Assembly: GCF_038396675.1 (NCBI RefSeq)
Contig: NC_088926.1
Coordinates: forward strand, 7,436,501 to 7,500,500
Direction of reading: 5' to 3'
From: Hydra vulgaris
Taxonomy: Eukaryota; Cnidaria; Hydrozoa; Anthoathecata; Hydridae
Length of the DNA: 64,000 bases
Shown here: piece after piece, positions 1 to 36,975 of the stretch
Position numbering within the stretch: the first letter of the stretch is position 1
Layout: each line of letters opens with the position of its first letter
Position numbers and translations under genes: made by a program
Notes under the pieces: model-generated
What the model was told of the DNA's origin: nothing
Database searches by the model: none
The model's input: only the letters and a program-made list of their open reading frames with translations

Positions 1-106
1 ATTTGAAAAAAAAAAATTTTTTTTTGCTGTTTTTATTTATGTAAACTCAATAATTTAATAAAATGCATTTTTAATATTTATTTTAAAAATGCATTTTACC
101 AAATAC

Positions 107-23066
<22,960 letters not shown>

Positions 23067-23285
23067 TCTTATTTAAGTCTTTAACAGTAATTATAAAACT
23101 TTAGCAGTATCTTAAATCATAAGCCCAGCCGTAAATGGCGTTCGCAAATGTTTTGAAAGTTATCTGCCGAATCCAACGTGGCTATCTTTTTGCTTGGCAA
23201 TAGTGTTTATTAAAAAACGGTAATATACCGGATAACCTGCGGAATTTTAAGTACTTTTGAATAGCTGCGGAATATTTAGATGAAC
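23067..23285 (-). promoter_or_regulatory. Putative SEC13 5' flank
   Basis: The only sequence between the SEC13 start codon and a transposable element. Slightly less AT-rich, with GCCGTAAATGGCGTTCGC and CCGAATCCAACGTGGC. No TATA box or defined motif is asserted; promoter role is inferred from position only. Confidence 0.35.
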
Positions 23286-23339
23286 CGTATTCATCGTGTA
23301 CGATGCACCGTGTGCATCGGTTGACAGGATTGTCAATAA

Positions 23340-23725
23340 ATGAATTTCGGAATAGTGTCAAATATCGGAATAGTGTTGAAAAGGTCTAATGTCGCAAAAA
23401 AAAAGGAATAGTGTCGCAAAAGAATTTAATGAATAGTGTCAAAAACAAAAAAAAGGAATAGTGTCGCAAATAGCAAAAAGATGTATATGTAAAATGTCGC
23501 AAACAGTAAAATCGGAATAGAGTCGAAAACAAAAAAAAGTAATAGTGTCGCAAATAATAAAAGGAATATTGTCGCAAATAGTAAAATTGGAATAGTGTCG
23601 AAAACATAAAAAAAGTAAAGTGTCGCAAATAGTTAAAACGGAATAGTTTCGCAAATAGTAAAATCGAAATAGTGTCGCAAATAGTAAAAACAGAATAGTG
23701 TTGCAAATAGTAAAAACGGAATTGT
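23340..23725. repeat. Minisatellite, units near 25 bp
   Basis: About 15 degenerate units of the type CGGAATAGTGTCGCAAATAG plus A-rich spacer. The long minus-strand frame through it (23386-23835) is a by-product of the repeat. Confidence 0.88.
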
Positions 23726-24100
23726 AGTTGGAGAGAGTTAGCGAAAAATAAAGTCAAACTCACACAATTATAGTATAATGCTGAAATTTTGCAGAGAGAA
23801 AGTGTACAGTCTTTGGGTAGGCGTAAAAAAAACACCAGTTGATTGCGCTACAGTAATATCCCTTTCAGGGCAATTTAAGGGGGAAAAAAGGTCCATTTTG
23901 TCACCTCTAAAATCTTATAAACTTTATACGGTTGGATAGAAAATTTTATCTTGATTAATATTTATATAAGAACTATGACTTATAAGCAATCAATTGAAAA
24001 ATTATTCACGTTTAAAAGTGTGAAAGTTCCATTCGACGTTTTTGCTGCGATAAACGTTTTGTCATGATGTGGTCAAAATATTGTCAACGTTTTTGTTTGA

Positions 24101-24111
24101 TATATATATAT

Positions 24112-24190
<79 letters not shown>
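24101..24190. repeat. (TA)n array
   Basis: Simple TA repeat with a single TAATA slip, left of the hammerhead palindrome. Confidence 0.97.
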
Positions 24191-24191
<1 letters not shown>

Positions 24192-24283
24192 AATTATGTT
24201 AGTGTATTTTACAAATAGAGTGCTCAATGTTCTTAAAGAACAGAGCAATAATTAATTAGTAAAAAACACTTATCTAACTTTTA

Positions 24284-24325
24284 TCTTCGACTCGGAGTTT
24301 CACCATCGCTGGATCATCAGGAAGA
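24284..24325 (-). ncRNA. Hammerhead ribozyme motif (minus strand)
   Basis: Exact mirror of 24330-24371 in the other arm of the palindrome, with the same core, stems and GTC triplet. In a transcript through the whole palindrome the two arms would also pair with each other. Confidence 0.75.
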
Positions 24326-24329
24326 GTAC

Positions 24330-24371
24330 TCTTCCTGATGATCCAGCGATGGTGAAACTCCGAGTCGAAGA
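24330..24371 (+). ncRNA. Hammerhead ribozyme motif (plus strand)
   Basis: Stem I TCTTC/GAAGA; conserved CTGATGA; stem II CCA-GCGA-TGG with a GNRA tetraloop and a T-T pair at its base; GAAA; stem III ACTC-C-GAGT with a one-base loop; cleavage triplet GTC, predicted cut after C 24366. All catalytic-core bases expected of a hammerhead are present. The very short stem III is the kind known from Penelope-associated hammerheads, which may act as dimers. Confidence 0.78.
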
Positions 24372-24396
24372 TAAAAGTTAGATAAGTGTTTTTTAC

Positions 24397-24530
<134 letters not shown>

Positions 24531-24554
24531 TATTTAGATGAATAAAAACAACTG

Positions 24555-24604
24555 ATTAGCGGGACTTAAAGTTTCATGCCCGAAGGCAATCATCAGCCGT
24601 TAAT
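24555..24604 (-). ncRNA. Hammerhead ribozyme motif downstream of Penelope ORF
   Basis: Read on the minus strand. Stem I: ATTAACGG pairs with CCGCTAAT (one A-C mismatch). Core CTGATGA. Stem II TGCC-TTCG-GGCA with an extra-stable UUCG loop. GAAA. Stem III ACTT-T-AAGT. Triplet GTC; predicted cut between 24563 and 24562. It lies about 145 bp beyond the stop codon of the Penelope ORF on the same strand, where a 3' terminal ribozyme of such an element would be expected. Confidence 0.85.
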
Positions 24605-24749
24605 ACAAACAAAAAACGTAAACAAACCGTTACAAAAACGTAAAAATTACTGTAGAATGACATCTGACGTTATAAACAAATCTACGTAAAAAACAAATCT
24701 ACGTAAAAAACAAATCAAAAAACAAAAAACAAAAAGCCGTTATAGTTTA

Positions 24750-25513
24750 CTAGTCCCCTGTGTCAAATAAAGATAATAGGAATTTTTTTGAATGTCGACA
24801 CTGCGATACGATTTCGTTTTTTTTATTCAGTAGGTTTTTTCCATTATGTGATAAAATTACATATTTTTCGTAGAGACAAAGGTGGCATATTTTTGTTGCT
24901 AGATTGTAAGGTTTACAACGTTTGACAATTTTCCATTCTATAATGGGCTTTATGTTTTGGTCTTTTAAGCTCCATATTTCCTTAGATAGTTCTGTGTCAT
25001 TTCTATATTTAACTGATGCAAATGATTTGAGATGGTTTGCGTATCTTAGTTTAAATGGTGTATTACTAATGCCAAAATATACTTTTTTATTACGATCATG
25101 ATGACTGGAACTTACGGTTGCTTGATAGACAATATTGTTAGATAAACATTGATTGTTCAAAGGACAAAATGCTTTATCTACGCAGTTACATTGGTTGGTT
25201 TTTAATTGATTTTTGTTGTGTAAAGTTTTGAAATTATGCGAATTTATGATAGATTTTAGGTTAGGCATGCAACTGTAGCTAATCTTAATAGAATTTCGGT
25301 TGAATATTTTATGTAGCTTGTGGCCGGCTGGAAAATGTAAGTCAATAAGGGCTAGAAAACGGTTTCCTATTTTTGTTTTGACGTTTAAGCTGAACGGAGG
25401 GTTATACCAAATAATATTACGTTTACGTTGCTTTTTTTGTTGATTTTGACTTGAGATTATTTGTGGTTGGTAGGTAAGGTTCGATTTGTATCCCGATTTT
25501 TTTAAAGCCTCTT
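24750..25513 (-). CDS. Penelope-like element, C-terminal linker and GIY-YIG endonuclease (5' truncated)
   Basis: Open for about 250 codons. N-terminal part: [19 protein letters not shown], then [56 protein letters not shown]: the conserved region between reverse transcriptase and nuclease. Then a Cys-rich knot [12 protein letters not shown], followed by the nuclease with [20 protein letters not shown] (GIY-YIG type; the second signature reads KVYFG), Lys/Arg-rich helix and ending LFDTGD. No ATG starts it: the reverse transcriptase is missing and the frame runs upstream into transposon-end sequence at 25514-25544. A stop-free frame suggests a fairly young copy. Followed by a hammerhead motif at 24555-24604. 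Confidence 0.87.
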
Positions 25514-26465
<952 letters not shown>

Positions 26466-26529
26466 AAAACATTTAATCTGAATTTATATTTATTTTAATT
26501 TTATTTTTATTATACCTACTGTTTCCAAA

Positions 26530-26862
26530 AAAAGGTAACTTTGATTCCGTTCTTTTGTTTTCGACACTATTCCTTAAACTCATTTGCAACACTATTCCGT
26601 TTTTTTGTTTTCAACACTATTCCTTAGATTCATTTGCGACACTATTCCGTTTTTTTTGTTTTCGACACTGTTCATTAAACTCCTTTGCGACATTATTCCT
26701 TTTTTTATATTTGACTTATTCATTTGCAACATTCCTTATTCTGTTATTCGACAATTTGCGACACTATTTCTTTTTCACATTTTCGACAATCAAATTTGCG
26801 ACAATCAAATTTTTGCTACACTATTCTGCAACACCTGTGCATCGTGTTCATCGTGTGCTACA
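26530..26862. repeat. Minisatellite arm, inverse of 23340-23725
   Basis: Units like TTTTCGACACTATTCCTTAA and TTTGCGACACTATTCCGTTT in opposite orientation to the left array. Frames through it are repeat artefacts. Confidence 0.85.
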
Positions 26863-28130
26863 TGTTAGAATCAAATGTTTGGTTAAAGCTTGTTTTTTGG
26901 GTCAATAATATTATTGCTTGCAACATCAATAACATCTCATTTACTGTCATTATACCAATATATTTTAATAGTATCACTGGTTTTGAGCTTACCAAAGATC
27001 CAATCTATGCCATAGAATCCGCTATAAACGAATAAAAAAGCAGTTTAGACAATATGGGTTAGGGTAGCAACATCAGTTTTTGCCATGTTTAATAACATCT
27101 GTCCAACAACATCTGAAATTTCATTGATGTCTAATAACTTCTGTGCAACAATTAAATGAATATTATAGATGTAGCTACATCTTTTAAATCATCAAAGTGT
27201 AATAACATCTGTGCGACTACATCGGTAGATTTTAAAATGACCAAGCTGATCGAACTTTTGGGACAATACTCTAGCATCGCAGAAGCTAAATTTTCTGATT
27301 ATCTGAAAAAGACCGTTGATGTACAGCTTAAACTAAAGAAGCTATGTGATTTTAAATATAATAAAAATATTATTTGAGTGAAAATATAGCATATGCTGAA
27401 GCGATTGCTTCATTTCATTTTTAACATACAATGTTTTAAATGCACTAGCTTTGTTAGATTATAATAATAAATCTAAAAATAACATTAGAAAACACATTTG
27501 ATCTGAATGTTCAATAACATGATGATAAATTAATTTGCCTCGTATAATACTTATAAAACACACACACACACAAATCGTCCACTTGACAGTATTGGTTAAA
27601 AAATGCGGTATATATTTAAGCCATTTTAAAGTATAGCATAATTTTTTAATTTATAGATTTATAAAGTCAAAAGTGCCCTAGCAAGATTGAGGTGATTGAG
27701 ACTTAAGTCTTAAAAGCACTTACTTAAACATAACGGCAGAACTTATGACCTCGAAATCATTAGTTCTTTATTTTTAGTGCTAACTATATTTTTAAATAGT
27801 TCTAATTTAGCAAAAATGTTTCTTTACTTTTTGCCTTTCATTAATCAATAAAGTCTTTAAATTAAGAAAAAAATGCATATATAAAATACTATGAATATTT
27901 CATTAAGTCTTTTTATATAGAACTTTACAGTTTTCAGTAACTTATAGGCCAATTTAATAGACATTAAAAAATGCCCCTTCCCCTTAAACAAAGCTCGCTA
28001 AGGCAGTAATCGTCAATATGCTTAGCAAAACAGAATAAAACAGTTCAAAAAATTTTAATATGATTAACAAAATAGAATAAAACAATTTTAGAAAATTTTA
28101 AAAAGAATTATCATAGTTGCAACTTATAAC
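26863..28130. other. Mostly unassigned AT-rich region
   Basis: Short repeats of AACATCTGTGCAAC/AACATCAATAACATC type occupy 26915-27215. An ORF at 27156-27377 (LIELLGQYSSIAEAKFSDYL then KKTVDVQLKLKK) is of unknown nature and may be chance. A (CA)n run is at 27559-27572. No gene supported. Confidence 0.4.
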
Positions 28131-29415
28131 GGGTGATAACTAAAAAGTGAGAATATTCATATCGGGCAACAATAAAAACAAATGTTAAGAAAATGAAAAT
28201 TATATTATTTCAATTGAAGGTACATCACTTATCTTTAAAAAAAGAATAATGAACATTCGAATATGGTCCATCATCAGCAGTTTGATGTAGTTTTGTCATG
28301 ATGTTGAAACAGGAGCATTGTACAGCATTTATATCGATTTATCGAATGCATCTTTTGATTCGGGTAATCAATTGTTTGCAATTCTTAGCTCTCCAGTTTT
28401 TTTTTTGTATACTAACGAACTAAAATATCCAAAGAAATCTTTAATTAGGCGACAATGAGGCAAGTCTGTCAGATTGCAGTTGTTTGGTACATATGGGATG
28501 TTTTGATTTCCAAGAAGGTTTGTATTTTTTTGGCAAAATACTATGATACTTTATCCGGCTAAATCAAGTAATTGTCATATGAATGATATTTTTGAAGAAA
28601 TGGAATCAATATTTTCTTCAAACATTGATTTTGGTATACTTCTTGATTAATAGCCAAATCACTTGGCTTAAACAATGGCTTGGAAATTCTCCTCTCACAT
28701 ATGACAATGTACAGCATCACTTTCTGCTCAAACTTGAATTTATATTTGTATTTTACTTTTGTAGGTGTTGTAGAACTTTTATCTGCATAATATCAATCAT
28801 TTCCTGGAACTAGCATTTTGGAGAGGGAGAAGTAACTTTCGCCATCCATAACAAAACAATTTTTAGAGTAATTTCGGATCATCCAGCAGCATTGAGATTT
28901 CACGGTTAATATTTGTTGCTCAGTGTATTCAGGTGCTCTTGTTTTTTTTCAACAGACTATTCCTTGTTTTTGCAGATATAAGGCTGTGTACACTTAAACT
29001 TTTCTGCAGCATTTCGTTGACTTATTGAATCATTGTTATTGAAAGCATCGTGAAGCAAACGAAGTCCCTTCTTGTTCATTATTTTAGCTGGTCTTCCACT
29101 ACCACTTTTACGATTGGTTGTTAAGGATGCCAAAATACGGTAAATAGTTGAATCTGGAACATTTTAAAATGATTCCCAGTAAACTTTTTTCCGAGATTTT
29201 CGTGCATTTGATAAAACTTTACAATGCGCACGCGTAGTACATCTTGTTTTGACAGCATCTTAAGCTCAACTGAATTAGCTGATGCAAAACAAAACATATG
29301 ATAAGTTTGTAAACAGAAAGAGTATAATTTCACATAGGAGTACTTTTCTTTTTTTGACTTTTGCGGTTTGATTTTAGAGGGCTTGAGTTATTCTCATTTT
29401 TTAGTTATCGCCTGT
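28131..29415 (-). pseudogene. Mariner-type transposon with recognisable TIRs, frameshifted transposase
   Basis: Ends GGGTGATAACTAAAAAGTGA and TCATTTTTTAGTTATCGCC are inverted. On the minus strand: SVELKMLSKQDVLRVRIV (helix-turn-helix start), KFTGNHFK, then in another frame NVPDSTIYRILASL with SGSGRPAKI, the linker between the two DNA-binding helices, then MNKKGLRLLHDAFNNNDS and ISQRNAAEKFKC. Near 28450-28520 a decayed NVPNNCNL...LIKDFF block stands for the PNVPELRPIEDFW motif. Frameshifts and stops; inactive. Related at its end to the 4957 copy. Confidence 0.78.
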
Positions 29416-29472
29416 TAGTTACAATTAAAAAACTCAACAAAATACCAAAAAAAATAATTCTGTGTGTCAGAA

Positions 29473-29686
29473 TTTTTTTTTTTTTTTTTTTTAGGTGCCC
29501 CAAGAAGTCCTAACGGTCTTGTCACAGAGCACCGCGGAAGTGCATTTAACCAGGAAATTCACGCCTCCTTCCTTACCGTGACGCGAAAATATGTCCAGAG
29601 CACGCGAAAATATGTCCAGAGCTCGATTCGAACCTGGATCTCCTGCTTATAAAGCAAGCGTTCTAACCACTGCGCCACGGCCGCAC
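29473..29686 (-). mobile_element. tRNA-derived SINE, second family
   Basis: Minus strand: GCGGCCGTGGCGCAGTGGTT (A box), anticodon-type arm CTTGC-TTTATAA-GCAGG, B box GGTTCGAATC, then a body with a duplicated GACATATTTTCGCG unit, ending in 20 A. The head is close to a real tRNA but the body and poly(A) mark a SINE. A fragment of the body recurs at 50699-50760. Confidence 0.88.
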
Positions 29687-30202
29687 AATTATTGTGGATA
29701 AATGATTTTAAATTTTCTTAACTATCTGACCCCTACTTATGGAAATAAAAATTTTTAGCGCTATTATGTAGTTTTGTAGTAAAAATTTAAAAGTTTGTTT
29801 CATGTAAACGTAAAACTTAAAAAAATGTTTAAAACTAAATAAAAACTATGTTAAAGTTAGACATTTTAGCAGCTTTTTTAAATTTTATATGTTTCCAAAA
29901 CAATTGAAGATAATTTTCCAAAAGTTCTTCTAAAAATAATGTAATTTTCAGAACTCCCAGTAAAAAAAGAAATAATTAGAAATAATTCCGGAAAGATAAC
30001 TTGTGATTTTTATTACTAAAGTAAAATATGCAAGTATAGTTATATATGCAAGAGTTAATAAGCAGTGGTGTGCAAACATTATCTAATTACTTACTAAAAA
30101 TACAATATAAATTTATAATTATTAAGTTCAAATCTCGTTTTCTTGCTGTGTTTAAAAATTTAGCTTTGCATGAATATTACTAAAAATAAAGATAACAATA
30201 AC

Positions 30203-30644
30203 TAGGGCTACCATAGTCCTGATTTTCATCAGGACTGTCTTGATTTGAAGGGTCTGTCCTGACTGTCCTGATCAGGTGCCAAAATGTCCTGATTTTTAAA
30301 AACCATAACAAAAAAGAAAAAAATATCATTTTTTGTAAGTTAAATATTGATCTCAATTGCTCACAATTCTATGAAAAGATAAAAAATGACCAGTTGTTCC
30401 TGAAAAAAGTACACTAGTGAAAAATACGACTGGTTTAAAAGCAAAGAAAAGAAATAATTCTTGTAGTCATTAGAAAAATGTAAAATAAAGCTGGTTTTTA
30501 ATGTTGTATTTTTTGTCATTTTCACTTTTAGTGTGACGAGCTTTTGTCCTGATTTAGACTTTCTGCTTATTTATTTGTCCTGATTTGACAGGTTAAAAAA
30601 GACATGATGTCCTGATTTTTCCAAAATTTCATATGGTAGCCCTA
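30203..30644. mobile_element. hAT MITE with perfect 8-bp target duplication
   Basis: TIR TAGGGCTACCATA ... TATGGTAGCCCTA; flanked on both sides by ACAATAAC (30195-30202 and 30645-30652). Inside, short GTCCTGATTT repeats near both ends. No coding capacity. Confidence 0.93.
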
Positions 30645-31669
30645 ACAATAACTTAAGAAAATTTCCGTAAATCAATATAAAATATATAAATAAACTCATA
30701 ACTAAAAAAAAAAATGAAGTTATGGTTTTGAATGTTTCAACATTCTAATCCAAAATATCGTGATGCAGTAGAAGGCTTTTTACTTAACATTAAATGATTT
30801 GATCTAATATATCTTGAAAATTGCCTTTATTCAGAATAATTGTTCAGCAAAACGTGAATAAAAGTTTGAGGAAAATCGCTTAAATTTTTATTCATGTAAA
30901 GTTAAGCGAATTACTCCAAAAACGCTGAGTAATTGCTCAGCTTTACGTGAATAAAAATTTTTGCTATAGTTTTTACCAGGGCTGTGGAGTCGGAGTCGGA
31001 GTCGTGGAGTCGGAGTCGGAGTCGGAGCTCATTTTGGCTGGAGTCGGAGTCGGAGTCGGAGTCGGAAAAATGATACCAACTCCGACTCCAGCTTAAAAAA
31101 AATCTTTCAAAGTTTCCAAAATTTCATATGAATTTTATATATATCAGTCATTAAAATATTTTAGGTTCTGTCAGTCTAGAGCTTAAGTATCAAACTCTAG
31201 CCCTCAAATATATATCATTTTCTTTATGTCTTTTTTTTTTTTTCAATTTATTCAAACTCGATAAGTTACCATGATCTGTTAAAGAAACTCATTAAAAGTT
31301 AATTGCCTTGTTAATAACCGAATTTTCCTCTGATAAAAGACGAGCTAATGTTGTGTAAGATTGTATCTTTAAGTTAAAATGTCATTTGATTGTACTAATT
31401 CATTATTTGGAACAATAAAACGAGATGCTTGCGGTCTTGGAATTTTACAGTTTAAAAAAAAAAACACTTATTTTTAATTTACAAATATTTTCAATTTCAA
31501 ACGTTACTTCAAAAGAAAAATGAAAATATACTGAAGTCTTATTTACGCACACTCTTTTGTTAAAAAATATTCCAAAAACAAAAGAACTTTTTAATTACTT
31601 TTAACGCGCCGTGAAGCTTTTTACTTCTTCTGTTTACGTACATAAAATACGACTCAACTGTATGTAAGT

Positions 31670-32525
<856 letters not shown>

Positions 32526-33029
32526 TCATTTTAGTTTTATAAAAGAGTTTATAGTAGTCACAGAAATGCATTATTTGTTTATTGCAACTTACCCCACTGG
32601 GTAGGTTGAGCAGCTGATTAAACTTTTCAAATAATTTTTTAAACAAATCTAAAAACGTTTTTCTTTCCTAAGCCATTTTTAGCAGATAGAATTATCTTTG
32701 TAATAGTGAAAAAATAATGTAAACCCGATGCACCGTTAAGAAGATCTGTTAGAATTAGTAAAAATTTCTCAACTAGTCCCGCCCTACTGCCCCGACCTAC
32801 TGCTTTACACTAGTTCGATAAAAAAAACCCTGGTGTCTAAACATAGCACCTGTACTTTTCACATTTTTCTTTCTCGGACAAATATAATTCTAACATATAA
32901 ATTTATACATAGTGGACAGCTGTGAAATATATATATTTGTATGTATATACATTTTAATAATTATGTGCAATTATTTTTAGGAAAAACAGTCGTCATTTGA
33001 ATTGTGAGCACACAATAAAAAAACTGACA

Positions 33030-35041
33030 ATGTCAAAAAAGCCTTCTGTTAAGTCTGCTGTATTTGAACATTTTACTGTTACTCAAGATGGAAAACATTT
33101 TGTCTGTCAATGTATGACAAATGATCCAGATGAAAACAAATGCTGTGGAGTCAAGATCAGTGCATATGCAGGCAAAAATAAAAATGCTCCTACAAGAGCT
33201 TCCAATCTAAAGAGACATTTACAGCGCTTTCATTCTGAACTATTCAAAGTAGTGAAAGAGAAAGACAGCATCCAAAGTAATGAACCAGTGACCAGCACTT
33301 CCAGCCAAGCAAGGGAGCAGAGAACTTTGCAGATATCAGTTGCAAGATATTTTGTTAGCGACAAAGTTACTGTGACAATGACAGTAGATACATTTAAAAA
33401 AAAGATCATAGAGCTTGTGGTAAAGGATGGTTTGCCTATATCATTATTTTCAAAACCAGCTTTTATGGGTCTTAATGGAGAAATGGCCCGCAAGCTTAGC
33501 GTTTCTCTGGAGAGAGAGAGAGTATTAGAAAATTAGTGATTGAAGAAGCTATTAAACAAAAAGAAGAACTTAAAGAATCTCTCAAAGGACGCTTTGTGTT
33601 TCTTAAAATGGACGGCTGTACACGTCACAGAGTGAACTATTTTGCGATCAATGTCCGATTTGTTTGTGAAAATAATGAAATAGTTACCAAGACATTGGCA
33701 GTAAAAGACACCAAAGCTCATCACACCAGCGAATTTCTCCAGCTCTTAGTGGAAAAGATTCTTCAAGAATATGAACTTAGAAAAGAACAAGTTCTTTCAG
33801 TTGTAACTGACAATGCTTCAAACATGATAAGTACCATTAAATTGATGAACAAGACTACTGAAAGTGACAGGCAGCTAGAAGAACATACTGGGTTCAGAGA
33901 AACAGATATATTTGAAATGGAGGAACACAGTATAGAGACAGAGGAGCAAACCGAAGTTGCTTCAGATGAACAGCAACATGACAGTTTAGATGAGCTTGTT
34001 GAAACTATGTCGATACGTTTTCGCATTCATCACATGCGCTGTGCTGTGCATACGCTACAGCTGGCTATACGGGATGGTCTGCAAGAAGGACATGCTGCTG
34101 CACTAATTGAAAAGTTGAGAAAATTGGCTACTGCTGCCAGAACTCCTAAAGTTGACTCAATTTTGAAGAGACGCGCTGGAAAAGGGGCAATTATTGATCA
34201 AGTCACATGATGGGGAAGTACTTACTTAATGATTCAACGCTTGGTTGAACTGAAACCCTTTCTCGTAGACATGGCTAATCCTCAATTAATGCTACATGAA
34301 AGCCAATGGGAACAGGTGAAAGAGCTTGAAGAATTGCTACAACATCCATTTGCAGTGACTAAAAAACTGCAAGAAGAGGACTTAACTCCAGGTATTTTCC
34401 TTAAGGAGTGGAAAAACTTGATGTTTTGCCTGTCTCAAAAAGGAGCGTTATTTGCAAGTGGCATTGCCGCTTCAATGAAACAGAGAGAAAAAGTACTATT
34501 AGAAAATAAGATTTTTTTGGCAGCTGTTTATGTAGACCCAATGCATCGGATACTTCTTGATGATCAACAGCTGACTAAAGGAAAAGAAGCTCTGTTTGAA
34601 ATAGCTGTAAGAATGAACAAGTTACAGAACTGTCAGGAACAAGAAGAATTGGGTCATACTGCCACATCTTCAACATCATCAACTGATGAAGAATTTGATT
34701 TTGAGAAATATTTGGACCATAAAGACCGTACAAAGCGTTCCCGCATGGAAAAAGAGTCATCCCTATCAGAGAACACTGCCAGTAAATTTCAGCACAGTTT
34801 TTCATGTGCATTAAAAGTAGTGGAACAATTTGACCGTTCATCAAAAGTAACAGTACTGCAAGCAATTGATATGTATCCTGAAATGGTCAGAGAAGTTGCC
34901 CGAGTAGTTACTGCCTTGCCACCAACTCAAGTTAGTGTGGAGAGGTTGTTCTCTGCGCTAAAAATAATAAGATCAGATTTGAGGACATCCATGAAGGAAG
35001 ATCTTATGGAGGCAATACTATTTCTGAGGACAAATTCATAG
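33030..35041 (+). pseudogene. hAT transposase, two inactivating lesions
   Basis: BED zinc finger near residues 8-70 (FVCQC...CCGVKI...NLKRHLQRFH), RNase H-like core (FLKMDGCTRHRVNYFAI; VVTDNASNMIST with the second Asp; MRCAVHTLQLAI with the Cys/His motif; WGSTYLMIQRL), hAT dimerisation tail (PPTQVSVERLFSALKIIRSD). First in-frame ATG at 33030, giving MSKKPS; the frame is open upstream only with non-ATG codons. Lesion 1: a (GA)n run at 33510-33523 shifts frame just before RKLVIEEA. Lesion 2: TGA at 34208-34210 between DQVT and WGSTY where Arg (CGA) is expected. Otherwise intact to the stop after LFLRTNS, about 670 residues. Confidence 0.93.
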
Positions 35042-35460
35042 TTTTATTAGTGACTGCATAAGAGTTTATTGTATATCTATTTACAAAAGTTCAGAAAATT
35101 TATTTGTTCAGAAATTGTTTTATAATAAATATTGTTTAAAGCACTAAGTGGTCGGATTATTTATATCATAATGATGAAATAGGCAATCTTAACATTTTAA
35201 CGCGGTAAATTTGTTTTTACAAATTGTTGACTTTTGGAGGAGTCGGAGTCGGAGTCGGGAGTCGGAGTCGGATTCGGAGTCGATCCATGATAAAGTTAAG
35301 GAGTCGGAGTCGGAGTCGGAACAGCGGTTTACCGACTCCACAGCCCTGGTTTTTACTTACGTAAAGCTGACCGGGCCCGACCGCATATTTTGAAACCCTA
35401 TACAGACTCAGAATAGGCAGAGATATGCGCAATCTGATTCGCTGATTTTGAAAGAGAGGC

Positions 35461-36967
35461 TTTGGCGCGTATGTTTAAATCAAAACAAATGTCAAAAAAC
35501 GTATTGAATAATAAAAGTAAATTTGAGTAGTTTCATAAAAAACCAAATAATAATTGTAAAAAAATTCTGATTTTTCTATCCAATTTTGTGCAATATAGTA
35601 CAAATACTTATACAAACCCTCACAACTCAAAATATCTGTGATTTTTAGAATTTTTTCTTAAAAATAAAGATTTCAAAAAATTAGTTTGTTTTTCTAATTG
35701 TTTTTATAATTCTAAAATATAAAAAAGACAACCATTGTAACAAACTATAAACCAGATGGTGAAACTTGACTATGCTGTGATTCTCATACAATAGATTTTT
35801 TAAAACAGTTTTAAAATTTATCTACTAATATCAATAGACTATAATTAACTTGGTATAATTTTTTTCAAATTAAGTTCCCATTTATCCAATCATTTAGCAA
35901 GAAAAGTATTTTGAAACAACAGCCTAATTTATTTTTAGAACTTTACACTTATTACTCCCATATATAAATTACATACAACACTAAAAAAATTTGAGAATAT
36001 TGCTTATTGGTTGTTATAGCTAGCCCAGATGATTTGCAACACTCTTAAATTAAAAGCAATTGTAAGCAAGAGCAAATTTAGATATCCTTTGTTAATGTAT
36101 AGTAACAAAAGATCACAAAGCATTGTAAGCCATTAGGAAAAATCTATAACCTGATGTCTACAACTGTGTTTTGCTATAGGAAACTGATTACCAAAAGCAA
36201 TAACTCTCAACTTACCACACCTTTATGAAAAACTAAGTGTAAAAAGCTAGAAACAAGAAAGATTGCAAACATGCAAGTTCATGTTGTTATTTATTTCAAT
36301 TTCAAAACTCAATACATGTTTATTGGTATATAGATTTTAACCTTAACAAAATATTAATTAATAGTAAAAATGGTAAATAATATTAAATAAAGCAGCAAAC
36401 TTTGATAAATTTTATATATTTATAATGCTAATAATTTATTTTACATTATATACTCCAGAAGAAAAAGAAAATGTGTCTGCTCTAAAAAAATTGGATAAAG
36501 AATTTTAAATAAAATGTACTCCATATTTACAAACTTTATTTATAGTTTTATTATGTAATTTTTAATATAACCAATAAAAACAAGTTCTTTTTTCAAATTT
36601 CAGTGAATATCTCTTGTTTATTAATATAAAAACAGAGATGCGTTATGTTTTATTTTGATGTAATATTAACAACTTTTTTGAAAACTTGCTTCTTCAAATG
36701 TAAAAGCTAATTTTGATGAAGTTATTTTTATTACAAAAATTGCCATAAGTCACCTTTACTTGGTTAAATTTTTTGAATTTAATACTCAGTAAAGTTTTAA
36801 TGTTCAGTGAAAAAACAAATATCACTTTTTTTGTTAAATTTTCCAATAGATTATTATCCAATTTATTACTCAAATTATTTCCATTAGATTAATATCCAAT
36901 TTTCATCCTATATAATATATAAAGAAAAGTATTGATGTACGCCTTATCAGCCTTCTCAAAATTTAGA
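35461..36967. other. AT-rich interior of the unclassified TIR element
   Basis: No ORF above background; A/T runs and diverged direct repeats shared with 39890-41270. Confidence 0.5.
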
Positions 36968-36975
36968 TTGAAGAG

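Noticed and set aside
23386..23835. 149-codon Phe/Tyr/His-rich minus-strand ORF resembling a membrane protein
   Set aside because: Lies entirely on the degenerate minisatellite arm; the apparent hydrophobic repeats come from the DNA repeat.
26555..27035. Overlapping plus-strand ORFs rich in FFCF and ATLF
   Set aside because: Translations of the opposite minisatellite arm.
27156..27377. Candidate host exon with LIELLGQYSS
   Set aside because: No splice partner, no recognisable domain, and short repeats on its 5' side; kept only as part of the unassigned region.
33230..34026. Minus-strand ORFs opposite the hAT transposase
   Set aside because: Antisense shadows of real coding sequence. The same is true at 37482-37880 and 47483-47990.
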